A stretch of 64,000 nt of DNA from Castellaniella sp049650445. GTDB taxonomy: Bacteria; Pseudomonadota; Gammaproteobacteria; Burkholderiales; Burkholderiaceae_B. This document shows, one piece after another, positions 8,621 to 19,081 of this stretch (within the stretch, counting starts at the first letter, position 1; every line of letters starts with the position of its first letter). The stretch lies in assembly GCF_049650445.1 (NCBI RefSeq), contig NZ_JBASAD010000033.1, positions 62,001 to 126,000 of the forward strand, in the 5' to 3' direction. The notes under the pieces are model-generated. The model was not told the origin of the DNA. It searched no databases and was given only the letters and a program-made list of their open reading frames with translations. Position numbers and translations under genes: made by a program.

Positions 8621-10018
8621 TCAACTGGGATGCGTCATGTCCAGAGGGACGATCCATTCATCGTACTGCGCATCCGTCAGAAAGCCCAGCGACAGCGCGG
8701 CTTCGCGCAAGGTGCTGTGTTCCTTGTGAGCCTTCTTGGCGATCGCGGCCGCCTTGTCGTAGCCGATGTGGCGGTTCAGCGCCGTCACCAGCATCAGGTT
8801 CTTGTTCAGGTTTTCCTCGATGCGCGGCCGGTTGGGCTCGATGCCGACGGCGCAATGCTCATCGAAGGACAGGCAGGCGTCGGCCAGCAGGCCGATGCTT
8901 TCGAGGACGTTGTGCACCATCACGGGCTTGTAGACGTTCAACTGAAAATTGCCCTGGGACCCGGCGAAGGCCACCGCGGCATCGTTGCCGTAGACCTGGG
9001 CGCAGACCATGGTCATGGCCTCGCACTGGGTGGGATTGACTTTGCCCGGCATGATGGACGAGCCCGGCTCGTTTTCCGGGATCAGCAGTTCGCCGATGCC
9101 GCAGCGCGGACCGCTGGACAGCCAGCGCACGTCGTTGGCGATCTTCATCAGCGCGCCGGCCAGGGTGCGCAGCGCCGCCGACAGGTTCACCAGCGCATCG
9201 TGGGCCGACAGGGCAAAGAACTTGTTTTCTGCGCTGCGAAAAGGCAGTCCGGTGATGTCGGCAATGCGGGCGGCGGCCAGTTCGCCGAAACGCGGGTGGG
9301 CGTTCAGGCCGGTGCCCACGGCCGTACCGCCGATCGCCAGGTCGTAGACGCCCGGCAGCGCCGCCTGTACGGTGTCCAGGGCAAAGTCGATCTGCGCCAC
9401 CCAGGCGCTGATTTCCTGACCCAGCGTGATCGGCGTGGCGTCTTGCAGGTGGGTCCGTCCTGTCTTGACGATGTCCTGGAAGGCCCTGGCCTTGGCGTCC
9501 AGCGTGGCGCGCAGGCGCCCGACGGACGGGAAGAAATGGCGTGCCAGTTCTTCGGCCACCGCGATGTGCATGGCCGTGGGGAAGGTGTCGTTGGACGATT
9601 GGCCGCGATTGACGTGGTCGTTGGGGTGCACCGGAGTCTTGGAGCCCACCTGCCCGCCCGCCAGCGCGATGGCCCGGTTGGAGATGACTTCGTTTGCGTT
9701 CATGTTCGACTGGGTGCCCGAGCCGGTCTGGAACACCACCAGCGGGAATTCGCCGTCGAGCTTGCCCTCGATGACTTCGTCGGCGGCGCGCACGATCAGA
9801 TTGCCGATGTCGGCGGGCAGTTCACCCAGTTCGGCGTTGGCCTGGGCGGCAGCCTTTTTCAGCACGCCCAGGGCGCGGATCACCGGAGGCTGCCATCGAA
9901 ACCGTGCTACACCGATCGGGAAATTCTGGATGGAACGCTGCGTCTGCGCACCCCAGTAATGCGCGGCGGGCACCTCGATGGCGCCCATGGAATCGGTTTC
10001 GGTACGGCTGTCGGCCAT
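8621..10018 (-). CDS. fumC: Class II fumarate hydratase
   Basis: Interconverts fumarate and malate in the TCA cycle and is iron-independent. The protein has 465 residues, the normal size. It contains the superfamily signature GSSIMPGKVNP (about residue 318), the substrate loop GQSSNDTFPTAMH near 138, and GSGTQSNMNANEV near 97. It lies 4 bases after the epd stop codon on the same strand, so the two are probably cotranscribed. FumC is commonly used under iron limitation or oxidative stress. Confidence 0.96.
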   Translation of the reverse strand: MADSRTETDSMGAIEVPAAHYWGAQTQRSIQNFPIGVARFRWQPPVIRALGVLKKAAAQANAELGELPADIGNLIVRAADEVIEGKLDGEFPLVVFQTGSGTQSNMNANEVISNRAIALAGGQVGSKTPVHPNDHVNRGQSSNDTFPTAMHIAVAEELARHFFPSVGRLRATLDAKARAFQDIVKTGRTHLQDATPITLGQEISAWVAQIDFALDTVQAALPGVYDLAIGGTAVGTGLNAHPRFGELAAARIADITGLPFRSAENKFFALSAHDALVNLSAALRTLAGALMKIANDVRWLSSGPRCGIGELLIPENEPGSSIMPGKVNPTQCEAMTMVCAQVYGNDAAVAFAGSQGNFQLNVYKPVMVHNVLESIGLLADACLSFDEHCAVGIEPNRPRIEENLNKNLMLVTALNRHIGYDKAAAIAKKAHKEHSTLREAALSLGFLTDAQYDEWIVPLDMTHPS

Positions 10019-10022
10019 GATG

Positions 10023-11204
10023 TCACACTCCGGGAGATGAGGAAAAGGGTTCTGGCACTGAGGCGGCGGCGGTCAGGACCGAAGAAACGTCCCCCACGCT
10101 GCGCGGCGCCCCCAAAAGGGGGGCGGTTTTTGCCTCGGGACGGCCCGGCGGCAAAAAGCAATCCGCCCAGACCCGCGCCACGTCGAGCATGCGGTTGGCG
10201 AAGCCCCATTCATTGTCGAACCAGATGAGCAGATTGGCGAAACGGCCCTGGTTGACCCGGGTCTGGCCCAGATCGACGACGGCCGAGTGCGGGTCGTGGT
10301 TGAAGTCCACCGAGGCATGGGGCTGGTCGGCGCAGGCGATCAGGTCGGGGCGGTGCCGGGCCGCCTCGGCGAACAGCGCATTCAGGGCTTCCGGGCTGGT
10401 GTCCTGGCGCAGATTGACGGCCAGGTCGATGGCCGAGACGTTGAGGATGGGCACCCGCACCGCCTTGGCCTGGATGCGGCCGGCCAAGCCGGGCAGCATG
10501 CGCTCGATGCCCTGGGCCAGGCCCGTGGCGACCGGCACGATGGACTGCATGGCCGAACGGGTGCGGCGCAGATCCGTGTGGTGATAGCCATCGATCATGG
10601 GCTGATCGTTCATCACCGAATGCAGCGTGGTCAGGAAGGCGCCATCCACGCCCAGGCGGCGTTCCAGCAGATCCAGGATCGGGACGGCGGCGTTGGTCGT
10701 GCATGAAGCCGCCGACACGATGCGCTGATCGGCGCGCAATTCATCATCATTGATGCCGTGGACAATGGTGCAATCCACGTCTGCTGCGCTCTTGCCGGGA
10801 TGCGAGACCAGCACCCGCGGGCAGCCTGCGTCCAGAAATGCCTGCAAGTGGTCACGCGTCGAGAAGGCGCCGGAACATTCCAACAGCAGATCGAACTCCA
10901 GTTGCTCCCAAGGGCCATCGGCCGGTTCCCTGGCATGGAAGACGGGGATCGCCCGGCCGGCGATCTCCAGCCCGTCCTCGACCACGCGGACCGTCCCCGG
11001 AAAGATGCCATGGGTCGAATCGAAGCGTGTCAGGTAGGCCATGGACTCCAGGTCCGCCGGCTCGTTGATCGCCACGACCTGCAGACGATCACGGTACGGG
11101 GATTCCATCAGTGCGCGCAGCACGCAGCGCCCGATCCGGCCGTAACCGTTGATGGCGATGCGCAGGGGACGGGAGACGGCGGGTTCGAAGCGGTCAGCGG
11201 GCAT
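10023..11204 (-). CDS. epd: Erythrose-4-phosphate dehydrogenase (GAPDH family) with repeat-derived tail
   Basis: A GAPDH-fold NAD enzyme. It has the N-terminal Rossmann motif INGYGRIGR (about residues 18-26) and the catalytic cysteine in SAASCTTNA (near 165). The segments DLRRTRSAMQS, SVDFNHDPHS and WFDNEWGFANRM are also present. The DFNHDPHSAVVD and MNDQPMIDGYHH stretches resemble E. coli Epd (erythrose-4-phosphate to 4-phosphoerythronate, for pyridoxal phosphate) more than glycolytic GapA, but GapB-like use cannot be excluded. The family ends near residue 348. The last 45 residues are Pro/Ser/Ala-rich and are partly encoded by an intergenic repeat (10091-10150), so the tail is probably an accidental extension. 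It precedes fumC by 4 bases. Confidence 0.85.
   Translation of the reverse strand: MPADRFEPAVSRPLRIAINGYGRIGRCVLRALMESPYRDRLQVVAINEPADLESMAYLTRFDSTHGIFPGTVRVVEDGLEIAGRAIPVFHAREPADGPWEQLEFDLLLECSGAFSTRDHLQAFLDAGCPRVLVSHPGKSAADVDCTIVHGINDDELRADQRIVSAASCTTNAAVPILDLLERRLGVDGAFLTTLHSVMNDQPMIDGYHHTDLRRTRSAMQSIVPVATGLAQGIERMLPGLAGRIQAKAVRVPILNVSAIDLAVNLRQDTSPEALNALFAEAARHRPDLIACADQPHASVDFNHDPHSAVVDLGQTRVNQGRFANLLIWFDNEWGFANRMLDVARVWADCFLPPGRPEAKTAPLLGAPRSVGDVSSVLTAAASVPEPFSSSPGV
10091..10150 (-). repeat. GC-rich dispersed repeat, copy 1 (inside the epd 3' end)
   Basis: On the minus strand the order is GGGCCGTCCC, AAAAACCGCCCCCC, TTTT, GGGGGCG, then GCGCAGCGTGGGGG. The same blocks occur in the same order at 38704-38769. 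The centre forms a CCCCCC/GGGGGG hairpin. Repeats of this look are, to my knowledge, common between genes in Alcaligenaceae; here the copy is read as protein. Confidence 0.75.
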
Positions 11205-11224
11205 GGCGGGGGGCAGGAAGAAGA

Positions 11225-12205
11225 TCAGCGCGCGGCGCGGTAGCCGGCAACGACGTTGCGTGGCGCGTCGCGCAGGAAGGCATCGATGTTGTCGCGCACC
11301 TGGCGGATCATCGCCCGGATGGCGGCATCGCTGCTCCAGGCCACGTGCGGAGTCAGAATGAAGTTCGGGTGGTCCAGCAAGCGCATCAGCGGATGGTCCG
11401 GCGCGGGGGGTTCCTGGGAGGCCACATCAAAACCCGCGCCGCTGATCTGCCCCGAGCGCAGCGCGTGTTCCAGCGCGTATTCGTCCACCAGCCCTCCGCG
11501 CGCGGTGTTGACCAGCAATGGTTTGCGTTCCATCAGGGCGAACTCGGCAGCGCCGATCATGCCCCGGGTCTGAGCATTCAAAGGGCAATGCAGGCTGATC
11601 ACGTCACTGGTGCGCAGGACGTGGTTGAAATCGGTGTAATCGCTGGTGGGCTCATTGGCATCCCGCCGCGCAGCGAACTGGACCTTCATGCCGAAGGCGC
11701 GCGCGATCTCGGCCACCGCTTCGCCCAGCGCGCCCCGGCCGATGATGCCCAAGGTCGAGCCGGCCAGATCATGTACCGGAAAATCGAAATAGCAGAACTG
11801 GCCACTGGCCTGCCAGCGGCCGTCCTGCACCGACTGGCGGTAGGCCAGCAGATTGCGCCGCAAGGCCAGCATCAGGGCAAAAGTGTGTTCGGGCACGGCG
11901 TGCACGGCATAGTCGCGCACGTTGGACACGATGATGCCACGCTGATCGCAGGCGTCCAGGTCGACGTTGTCGGTGCCGGTCGCGGCGATGGCAATCATCT
12001 TCAGGCGTGACGCCTGGGCGATCGCGTCGGCGGCCAGCGGAACTTTGTTGACGATGACGATATCGGCGTCACAGATGCGTTCGGCGACCTGCTCAGGTGC
12101 CGTGCGCGGGTACGAGACCCATTTGTGAGGGGCTTCCGGGCCGGTAAACGTCTCCGTCGCTGGCAGGGAATCCCGGTCCAGGAAAACGATACGCAGGGTG
12201 TCCAT
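11225..12205 (-). CDS. D-2-hydroxyacid dehydrogenase (hydroxypyruvate/glycerate type)
   Basis: A 326-residue NAD-dependent D-2-hydroxyacid dehydrogenase. It has the NAD Rossmann stretch STLGIIGRGALGEAVA (about 145-160), the substrate-binding TGTDNVDLDAC near 75, the catalytic region LLVNTARGGLVDEYAL near 230, and the acid/base histidine in LTPHVAW near 285. The fit is best with HprA-like enzymes (hydroxypyruvate reductase/glycerate dehydrogenase), but substrate cannot be fixed from sequence alone. ATG 12205 is chosen since the fold begins there. It follows epd and fumC in opposite genomic order on the same strand, suggesting a shared central-carbon cluster. Confidence 0.88.
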   Translation of the reverse strand: MDTLRIVFLDRDSLPATETFTGPEAPHKWVSYPRTAPEQVAERICDADIVIVNKVPLAADAIAQASRLKMIAIAATGTDNVDLDACDQRGIIVSNVRDYAVHAVPEHTFALMLALRRNLLAYRQSVQDGRWQASGQFCYFDFPVHDLAGSTLGIIGRGALGEAVAEIARAFGMKVQFAARRDANEPTSDYTDFNHVLRTSDVISLHCPLNAQTRGMIGAAEFALMERKPLLVNTARGGLVDEYALEHALRSGQISGAGFDVASQEPPAPDHPLMRLLDHPNFILTPHVAWSSDAAIRAMIRQVRDNIDAFLRDAPRNVVAGYRAAR

Positions 12206-12325
12206 TGAACGAACCTCATCGAAAGGCAACGACAGCCTGGATAGTCTACCGCATGACCGGGCAGCCGCCGGAAGCAAGTGGTATAAAACGAAGGAGCACC
12301 CCCCCTATTCCCCCATGGGAGCATC

Positions 12326-12937
12326 ATGAAACTCTATTACTTCCCCGGCGCCTGCCCTCTGGCCAGCCACATCGTCCTCGAATGGATCGGCAAGCCCTAC
12401 GAAACCGTCCGGCTGACCCGCGAGCAGACCAAGGAAGCCGACTATCTGGCACTCAATCCGACCGGCGCCGTCCCCACCCTGGTGGACGGCGACTTCGTCC
12501 TGACCCAGAGCGCCGCCATCCTGAACTATCTGGCAGAACTCAATCCTCAGGCCGACCTGCTGGGCGACACACCCCGCGAACGCGCGGAAACCCATCGCTG
12601 GCTGGGCCTGTGCAATTCCGACCTGCACAAGACCTTCTCCCTGGTCTTCGGCGCAAGCCAATTCAGCGGCGGTGACGAGGCCGTGGCTCAGGTTCTGGCC
12701 GTCAAAGCGATCGAACATCTGCGGGGACTGTTGAGCATCACCAATAACCAGTTGCGTGGACGCGACTGGCTGACCGGCAAACGCTCGGTGGCTGATACCT
12801 ACCTGTTCGTGATCCTGCTGTGGACCGGTTTCAAGCAGATTCCGCTGGACGGCCTGGACGAACTGCGCCGGTTCCAGGAGCACATGCAAGCCGACGCCGG
12901 CGTCCAGGCCGCCATGAAGGCACAGGGTTTGATCTGA
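12326..12937 (+). CDS. Glutathione S-transferase
   Basis: A 203-residue cytosolic GST. The N-terminal thioredoxin-like domain starts MKLYYFPGACPLASHIVLEW, and the glutathione-binding segment is NPTGAVPTLVDGDFVLTQSAAILNYL (about 48-73), with the conserved cis-proline and Gln-Ser. The all-helical C-terminal domain contains WLTGKRSVADTYLF near 152. The SPxxA-like start and length resemble the bacterial beta class. It is transcribed divergently from the hydroxyacid dehydrogenase and ends at a hairpin. Confidence 0.93.
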   Translation: MKLYYFPGACPLASHIVLEWIGKPYETVRLTREQTKEADYLALNPTGAVPTLVDGDFVLTQSAAILNYLAELNPQADLLGDTPRERAETHRWLGLCNSDLHKTFSLVFGASQFSGGDEAVAQVLAVKAIEHLRGLLSITNNQLRGRDWLTGKRSVADTYLFVILLWTGFKQIPLDGLDELRRFQEHMQADAGVQAAMKAQGLI

Positions 12938-12939
12938 CG

Positions 12940-12962
12940 ATTGCCCGGCCAAGCCGGGCAAT
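12940..12962. terminator. Convergent stem-loop between the GST gene and livF
   Basis: A perfect 9-bp inverted repeat, ATTGCCCGG (12940-12948) and CCGGGCAAT (12954-12962), with a 5-base loop begins 2 bases after the GST stop. A weak pyrimidine tract follows on the plus strand. Confidence 0.7.
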
Positions 12963-12996
12963 TCTCTATCCAGATCGGCACGGATCCAAACCGTGA

Positions 12997-13700
12997 TCAG
13001 GCCCCCAGGTACGCCTTGCGGACCTCGTCGTTGGTGAGCAGGTTGGCGCCGGTGTCGGCCAGCACGACCTTGCCGGTTTCCAGGACGTAGCCCCGGTCAG
13101 CCACCTGCAAGGCCTTGTTGGCGTTCTGCTCGACCAGGAACACCGTCACGCCTTCCTCGCGGATGGTACGGATGATGTCGAAGATCTGGGCAATGATCAG
13201 CGGCGCCAGGCCCAGCGTAGGCTCGTCCAGCAACAGCAGCTTGGGGCGCGTCATCAGCGCCCGGCCGATGGCGAGCATCTGCTGTTCGCCGCCGGACATG
13301 GTGCCGGCACGCTGGTTGGCGCGCTCGCGCAGACGCGGGAACAGGTCGAAGACGTGCTCCATGCCTTCCTCGGTCAGGGTACGGTTCAGGAAGAACGCAC
13401 CCATGTTCAGGTTTTCGGCCACCGTCAGGTCGGGAAACACGCGCCGGCCTTCCGGCGAGATGGCGATCCCGCGCTGCATGATGACGTGCGTGGGTTCCTG
13501 AGTGATGTCCTGATCCAGGAAGGTGATCCTGCCCGAGCGGGCGCGCGGGTTGCCGCAGACCGACATGAGCAGCGTGGTCTTGCCGGCGCCGTTGGCGCCG
13601 ATCAGGGTGACGATTTCCCCCTGGTTGACCTCTACGGATACCTCGTTCAGGGCCTGGATGGCCCCGTAGAACGTGCTGACGTTTTCGAGTTTGAGCACGG

Positions 13701-13704
<4 letters not shown>
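12997..13704 (-). CDS. livF: Branched-chain amino acid ABC transporter, ATPase LivF
   Basis: One of the two cytoplasmic ATPases of the Liv system (235 residues). It has Walker A GANGAGKTT (about 38-46), the ABC signature SGGEQQ near 136, and Walker B LLLLDEPTLGLAP near 155. The Liv-specific start FYGAIQALNEVSVEV is also present. ATG 13704 overlaps the livG stop (TGA 13703-13701) by 4 bases, so it is translationally coupled as the last gene of livKHMGF. Confidence 0.95.
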
Positions 13705-14461
<757 letters not shown>

Positions 14462-14465
<4 letters not shown>

Positions 14466-15697
14466 GATTCCAATTCCACTTGCGGACGTTTCACCGGCAA
14501 CAGGCCCTGCGGACGCCAGACCATCATGACGACCATGACCAGGCCGAAGATCAGCATGCGGTATTCGGCGAATTCGCGGGCGACCTCGGGGATGACGGTC
14601 AGCAGCACGGCAGCCAGGATGACGCCCAGTTGCGAGCCCATGCCACCCAGCACGACGATGGCCAGGATCAGCGCCGATTCGATGAAGGTGAAGGATTCCG
14701 GATTGACCAGGCCCTGGCGCGCGGCGAAGAACGCCCCGCCGAAGCCGGCGAACATGGCCCCCATGGTAAAGGCCGAGAGCTTGATGTTGCGCGGGTTCAG
14801 GCCCAGCGAACGGCAGGCGATCTCGTCTTCGCGCAGGGCTTCCCAGGCGCGGCCGATCGGCATGCGGATCAGGCGGCTGGTGAAGTACAGAGTGAACAGC
14901 ACCAGCACCAGCGCCATCAGGTACAGGTAGATCACCACGTCCTGGCTGTTGAAGGACCAGCCCATCAGTTCATGGAAGGTCGGCGTGCCGTCCACGGAAC
15001 GGCGCACCATCTGGTAACCGAAGAAGGACGGCTTGGGAATCCCCGAGATACCGTCCGGACCGCCGGTGAAATCGGTCAGGTTGATGAGCAGCAGACGGAT
15101 GATTTCACCAAAGCCCAGAGTCACGATCGCCAGGTAATCGCCTCGCAGCCGCAGCACCGGGAAACCCAGGATGAAGCCGAAAAAGGCCGACATCAGACCG
15201 GCGAACGGCAAGGCTTCCCAGAAGCCCCAGCCCGCCCAGTGATACAGCAAGGCGTAGGTGTAGGCGCCCACGGCGTAGAAACCGACGAAACCCAGGTCCA
15301 GCAGACCGGCGAAACCCACCACGATGTTCAGGCCCAGGCCCAGCATCACGTAGATCAGCACCAGCGTGGCGATGTCCACCTGGGCGCGGCCGGTGAAGAA
15401 CGGCCAGACCAGCGCGAACAGCACCAGCACCAGAATCGCCTTGTGACGGAACGCGTCCGTGATGGCGGGAATACGGAACCGTGAAGGCGCAGCCGCCTTG
15501 CCGGCCCGGTGCTGGCGCCACACGGCGTTCAGGATGTGGAACACGAAGACCGCCAGCATGCCGCCGATGATCATCTTCCAGTCGGGTTGCAGGTAGGTTT
15601 CCTGGCCCCGGCGCAGGATCTGCAGGCCATATACGGGGGCAATGATCACCCCCGCCAGCAGCGAGGCGATCGCTGCATTCTTGAGATACTGATTCAT
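14462..15697 (-). CDS. livM: Branched-chain amino acid ABC transporter, permease LivM
   Basis: A 411-residue inner-membrane permease with about 10-11 hydrophobic segments. The Liv core FVGFYAVGAYTYALL is near residue 130, and the EAA-like cytoplasmic loop GRAWEALREDEIACRSLGLN is near 285. The N-terminal ~100 residues, with two extra helices, are longer than minimal LivM, as is usual in Proteobacteria. ATG 15697 lies 1 base after the livH stop; the overlapping longer reading frame through livH is rejected. The stop overlaps livG. Confidence 0.94.
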
Positions 15698-15698
15698 A

Positions 15699-16628
<930 letters not shown>

Positions 16629-16658
16629 AATGTCGGGGGGAGTAAGACGAAAAGACGG

Positions 16659-16677
16659 CCGGGCGACATGCGCCCGG
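16659..16677 (-). terminator. Stem-loop in the livK-livH spacer
   Basis: A 7-bp perfect stem (CCGGGCG/CGCCCGG) with a 5-base loop sits between livK and livH, without a U-tract. It more likely acts as an mRNA stabiliser or attenuator that favours livK than as a full stop. Confidence 0.5.
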
Positions 16678-16722
16678 AGGAACCGCAGCGGCCCCGGCGT
16701 CAGCCGGAGCCGCCCAAGCCCG

Positions 16723-17841
16723 TCAGGGCTGGATCTGGGTCAGGTTGCCGTTGGCATCCCAGCGGAAAACCGCGAACTCGAAATGCTTGAGGTCGCCCTT
16801 GGCATCATAATCGACCTTGCCGATGGCAGTGTCGAAGCTATTGCCGTGCATGTAGTCGGCGACCTTGGCCGGGTCCGTACCCACTGCGTTGATACTGTCG
16901 GCCAGCACCTGCATGGCCGCATAGGCGGTCATGGTGAAGGCGCCGTCAGGGCTGCGTTGGTACTTCTTGAACTGTTCGAGAACCTTCTCGTTGCCCTTGC
17001 GCTTGGTGAAGTCGGCCGGCAGCGTCACCAGCAGCTTGTCCACGGCCGGGCCCGCGATGGCGGCGAGGTCCTTGTTGGCCACGCCTTCGGGACCCATGAA
17101 CTGGGTTTCCAGACCTTGCTCGCGCGCCTGACGCAGCAGCAGGCCCAGTTCGGGGTGATAGCCGCCGAAATAGATCAGATCGGGGCCCAGAGCCTTCAGT
17201 TTCGAGATGACCGCGGAATAGTCGCTGTCGCCGACGTTGATGCCTTCGAACATGGCGATGTTCACGCCGTCTTTTTCCAGGGCCTTCTGGACCTGGGTGG
17301 CCACGCCGTTGCCGTAGGTCTGCTTGTCATGCAGGATGGCGACCTTCTTGGGCTTGAGCTGCTGGGCAATGTAACCGGCGGCAAAGGGGCCTTGCTGGTC
17401 GTCGCGACCGATGGTGCGGAAGAAGAAGTGTGGCTTGATCGTGTCAGTGACCAGCGGGGACGTGGCGCCCGGGGTGATGGCGACGATGCCTTCCTGTTCG
17501 TAGACGTTCACGGCCGGGACGGTGGTGCCCGAGCAGGCGTGGGCGATGGCAAACTTGGCGCCGGCGTTGACCACGCGGTTGGCGGCCGGGACGGCCTGCT
17601 TGGGTTCGCAGCCGTCGTCGATCAGCAGGGGCTCGATCTTCATGCCCTTGATGCCGCCGGCTTCGTTCATGGCATCAATGGCCGTCAAGGCGCCCGCCTG
17701 AATCTGATCGCCATACTGAGTGTTGGGGCCGGTCATCGGCTGGGGAATGCCGATCTTGAGGGTGTCGGCATGAGCGCCGGCAGCCAGAGCCAGAGCTCCG
17801 AACGCGAGGATGCAGGGGGTGATGCGCAGTGTGAACTTCAT
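16723..17841 (-). CDS. livK: Branched-chain amino acid binding protein LivK/LivJ
   Basis: A periplasmic substrate-binding protein, 372 residues, with a signal peptide (residues 1-25, cleaved after GAHA). The mature part starts DTLKIGIPQPMTGP. It has the cysteine pair DDGCEP...HACSG and the ligand-pocket stretches GATSPLVTD and FFRTIGRDDQQG. It is first in the livKHMGF operon. A second, similar protein (23353-24474) is encoded 6 kb away without its own permease, so the two may share LivHMGF. The 200-base leader may be structured (see findings). Confidence 0.94.
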   Translation of the reverse strand: MKFTLRITPCILAFGALALAAGAHADTLKIGIPQPMTGPNTQYGDQIQAGALTAIDAMNEAGGIKGMKIEPLLIDDGCEPKQAVPAANRVVNAGAKFAIAHACSGTTVPAVNVYEQEGIVAITPGATSPLVTDTIKPHFFFRTIGRDDQQGPFAAGYIAQQLKPKKVAILHDKQTYGNGVATQVQKALEKDGVNIAMFEGINVGDSDYSAVISKLKALGPDLIYFGGYHPELGLLLRQAREQGLETQFMGPEGVANKDLAAIAGPAVDKLLVTLPADFTKRKGNEKVLEQFKKYQRSPDGAFTMTAYAAMQVLADSINAVGTDPAKVADYMHGNSFDTAIGKVDYDAKGDLKHFEFAVFRWDANGNLTQIQP

Positions 17842-18047
17842 TCGATAGTCTCCGGTAGAGGCACCCGTGGCAATATTTCGGTATCCCCGTTCGGGACCGA
17901 AGCCAGAGAGCGCCAAGCCTTGGTTTTGCTTTCCGCCCTGAGCGGCAGGCGTATTCTGAAGGCTCTCCCCCCGAGGTGTCACTACGGTTAATCCCTTATG
18001 ACCGAACGTGACCATGATGGGTGCCCCCGGGTCGGGCACCCCCCGTT

Positions 18048-18881
18048 TCAGACGGAGAACTCACGCGCCAGTTCGCCCGCCCGGCGTGCGGCGGCGTCCA
18101 CCGCCGCGCGCATGATCTCGGCAAGACCGCGATCCTGGAAGACCGCCAGCGCTGCGGCCGTGGTGCCGCCCTTGGACGTCACCCGATCACGCAAGACCGC
18201 AGGCGAATCCGGTGACAGGGTCGCCAACTGGGTCGCGCCATGAAAAGTACCCAGCGCCAGCCGGCGCGCCTGGTCTGGTGTCAGGCCTTGCTCGATGCCG
18301 GCCGCGATCAGGGCCTCCAGGAACAAGAAGACATAGGCGGGACCGCTGCCGGACACCGCCGTGACGGCGTCGATGGCGGCGTCGTCCCTCACCCAGATGA
18401 CCTCGCCGACGGCGCGCAGCAGTTCCTCGGCCAAGGCACGATCGGACTCATCCACGCCGGCCAGGGCCGCCATGCCCGTCATGCCGCAGGCAATCAGTGC
18501 CGGCGTATTGGGCATGCAGCGGACGACCCGGGCATAGGGCCGATCGTCGTCACCCAGCCAGCGCGCGATCACCTCGCCGGGGATGCCGGCAGCGATGCTG
18601 ATGATCAGGGTATCGGGGCGCAACCAGGGACGGCACTGGCGCACGACCTCGGCCATGACCTGGGGCTTGACGGCGAAGAACCAGACACGGCATTCGGCCA
18701 GGCGCGCATCGGGCGCCGCCGCCGTGGTGGTACCCAACGCGTCCCAGCGTTCGCGAGTTTCCTCGCCGGGGTCGATGACGTGGACATTGCCGGCGGCGCA
18801 ACGCCGGCCGATCAGGCCGCTGGCCAGGGCGTTGGCCATATTGCCGCCGCCAATGAGCGCAAGAGAAAGTTCTGTTTTCAT
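18048..18881 (-). CDS. proC: Pyrroline-5-carboxylate reductase
   Basis: The last step of proline synthesis (P5C + NAD(P)H to proline). The protein has 277 residues. The N-terminal Rossmann motif ALIGGGNMANALASGL is at about 8-23, VWFFAVKPQVMAEV is near 73, and the signature AIDAVTAVSGSGPAYVF is near 170. ATG 18881 is chosen over the upstream in-frame ATG at 18935, because the latter adds residues not found in the family and lies beyond a likely promoter. It stands alone between livK and the divergent ugp operon. Confidence 0.95.
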   Translation of the reverse strand: MKTELSLALIGGGNMANALASGLIGRRCAAGNVHVIDPGEETRERWDALGTTTAAAPDARLAECRVWFFAVKPQVMAEVVRQCRPWLRPDTLIISIAAGIPGEVIARWLGDDDRPYARVVRCMPNTPALIACGMTGMAALAGVDESDRALAEELLRAVGEVIWVRDDAAIDAVTAVSGSGPAYVFLFLEALIAAGIEQGLTPDQARRLALGTFHGATQLATLSPDSPAVLRDRVTSKGGTTAAALAVFQDRGLAEIMRAAVDAAARRAGELAREFSV

Positions 18882-18993
18882 GACCCGGCATTGTACGGAC
18901 AAGCGCTGTTGGACAGAAGGCCTCACATCGGACATTGGAAAGAAAACGCACAGGAAACGAAAAGAAAAACAAGGAAATCAGGGATTGCCAAAG

Positions 18994-19027
18994 CTGTCAT
19001 CAGCCCATCACAATGACTCCCTATAAT
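18994..19027 (+). promoter_or_regulatory. Possible Pho box and -10 of the ugp operon
   Basis: CTGTCAT (18994-19000) followed 11 bases on by CCATCAC (19005-19011) resembles a degenerate pair of PhoB half-sites. A perfect TATAAT (19022-19027) lies 10 bases downstream, the usual Pho box to -10 distance, and no -35 hexamer is evident. Known ugp operons belong to the Pho regulon. The second half-site is weak. Confidence 0.45.
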
Positions 19028-19081
19028 CCCCTCCCGCCGCCGTCCCGGGCGAACCGGGAGGCACAATCACAGGAGACCACC

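Noticed and set aside
10023..11204. Calling this gene gapA (glycolytic GAPDH)
   Set aside because: Stretches such as DFNHDPHSAVVD and MNDQPMIDGYHH fit Epd/GapB-like proteins better, and it sits beside fumC rather than glycolytic genes.
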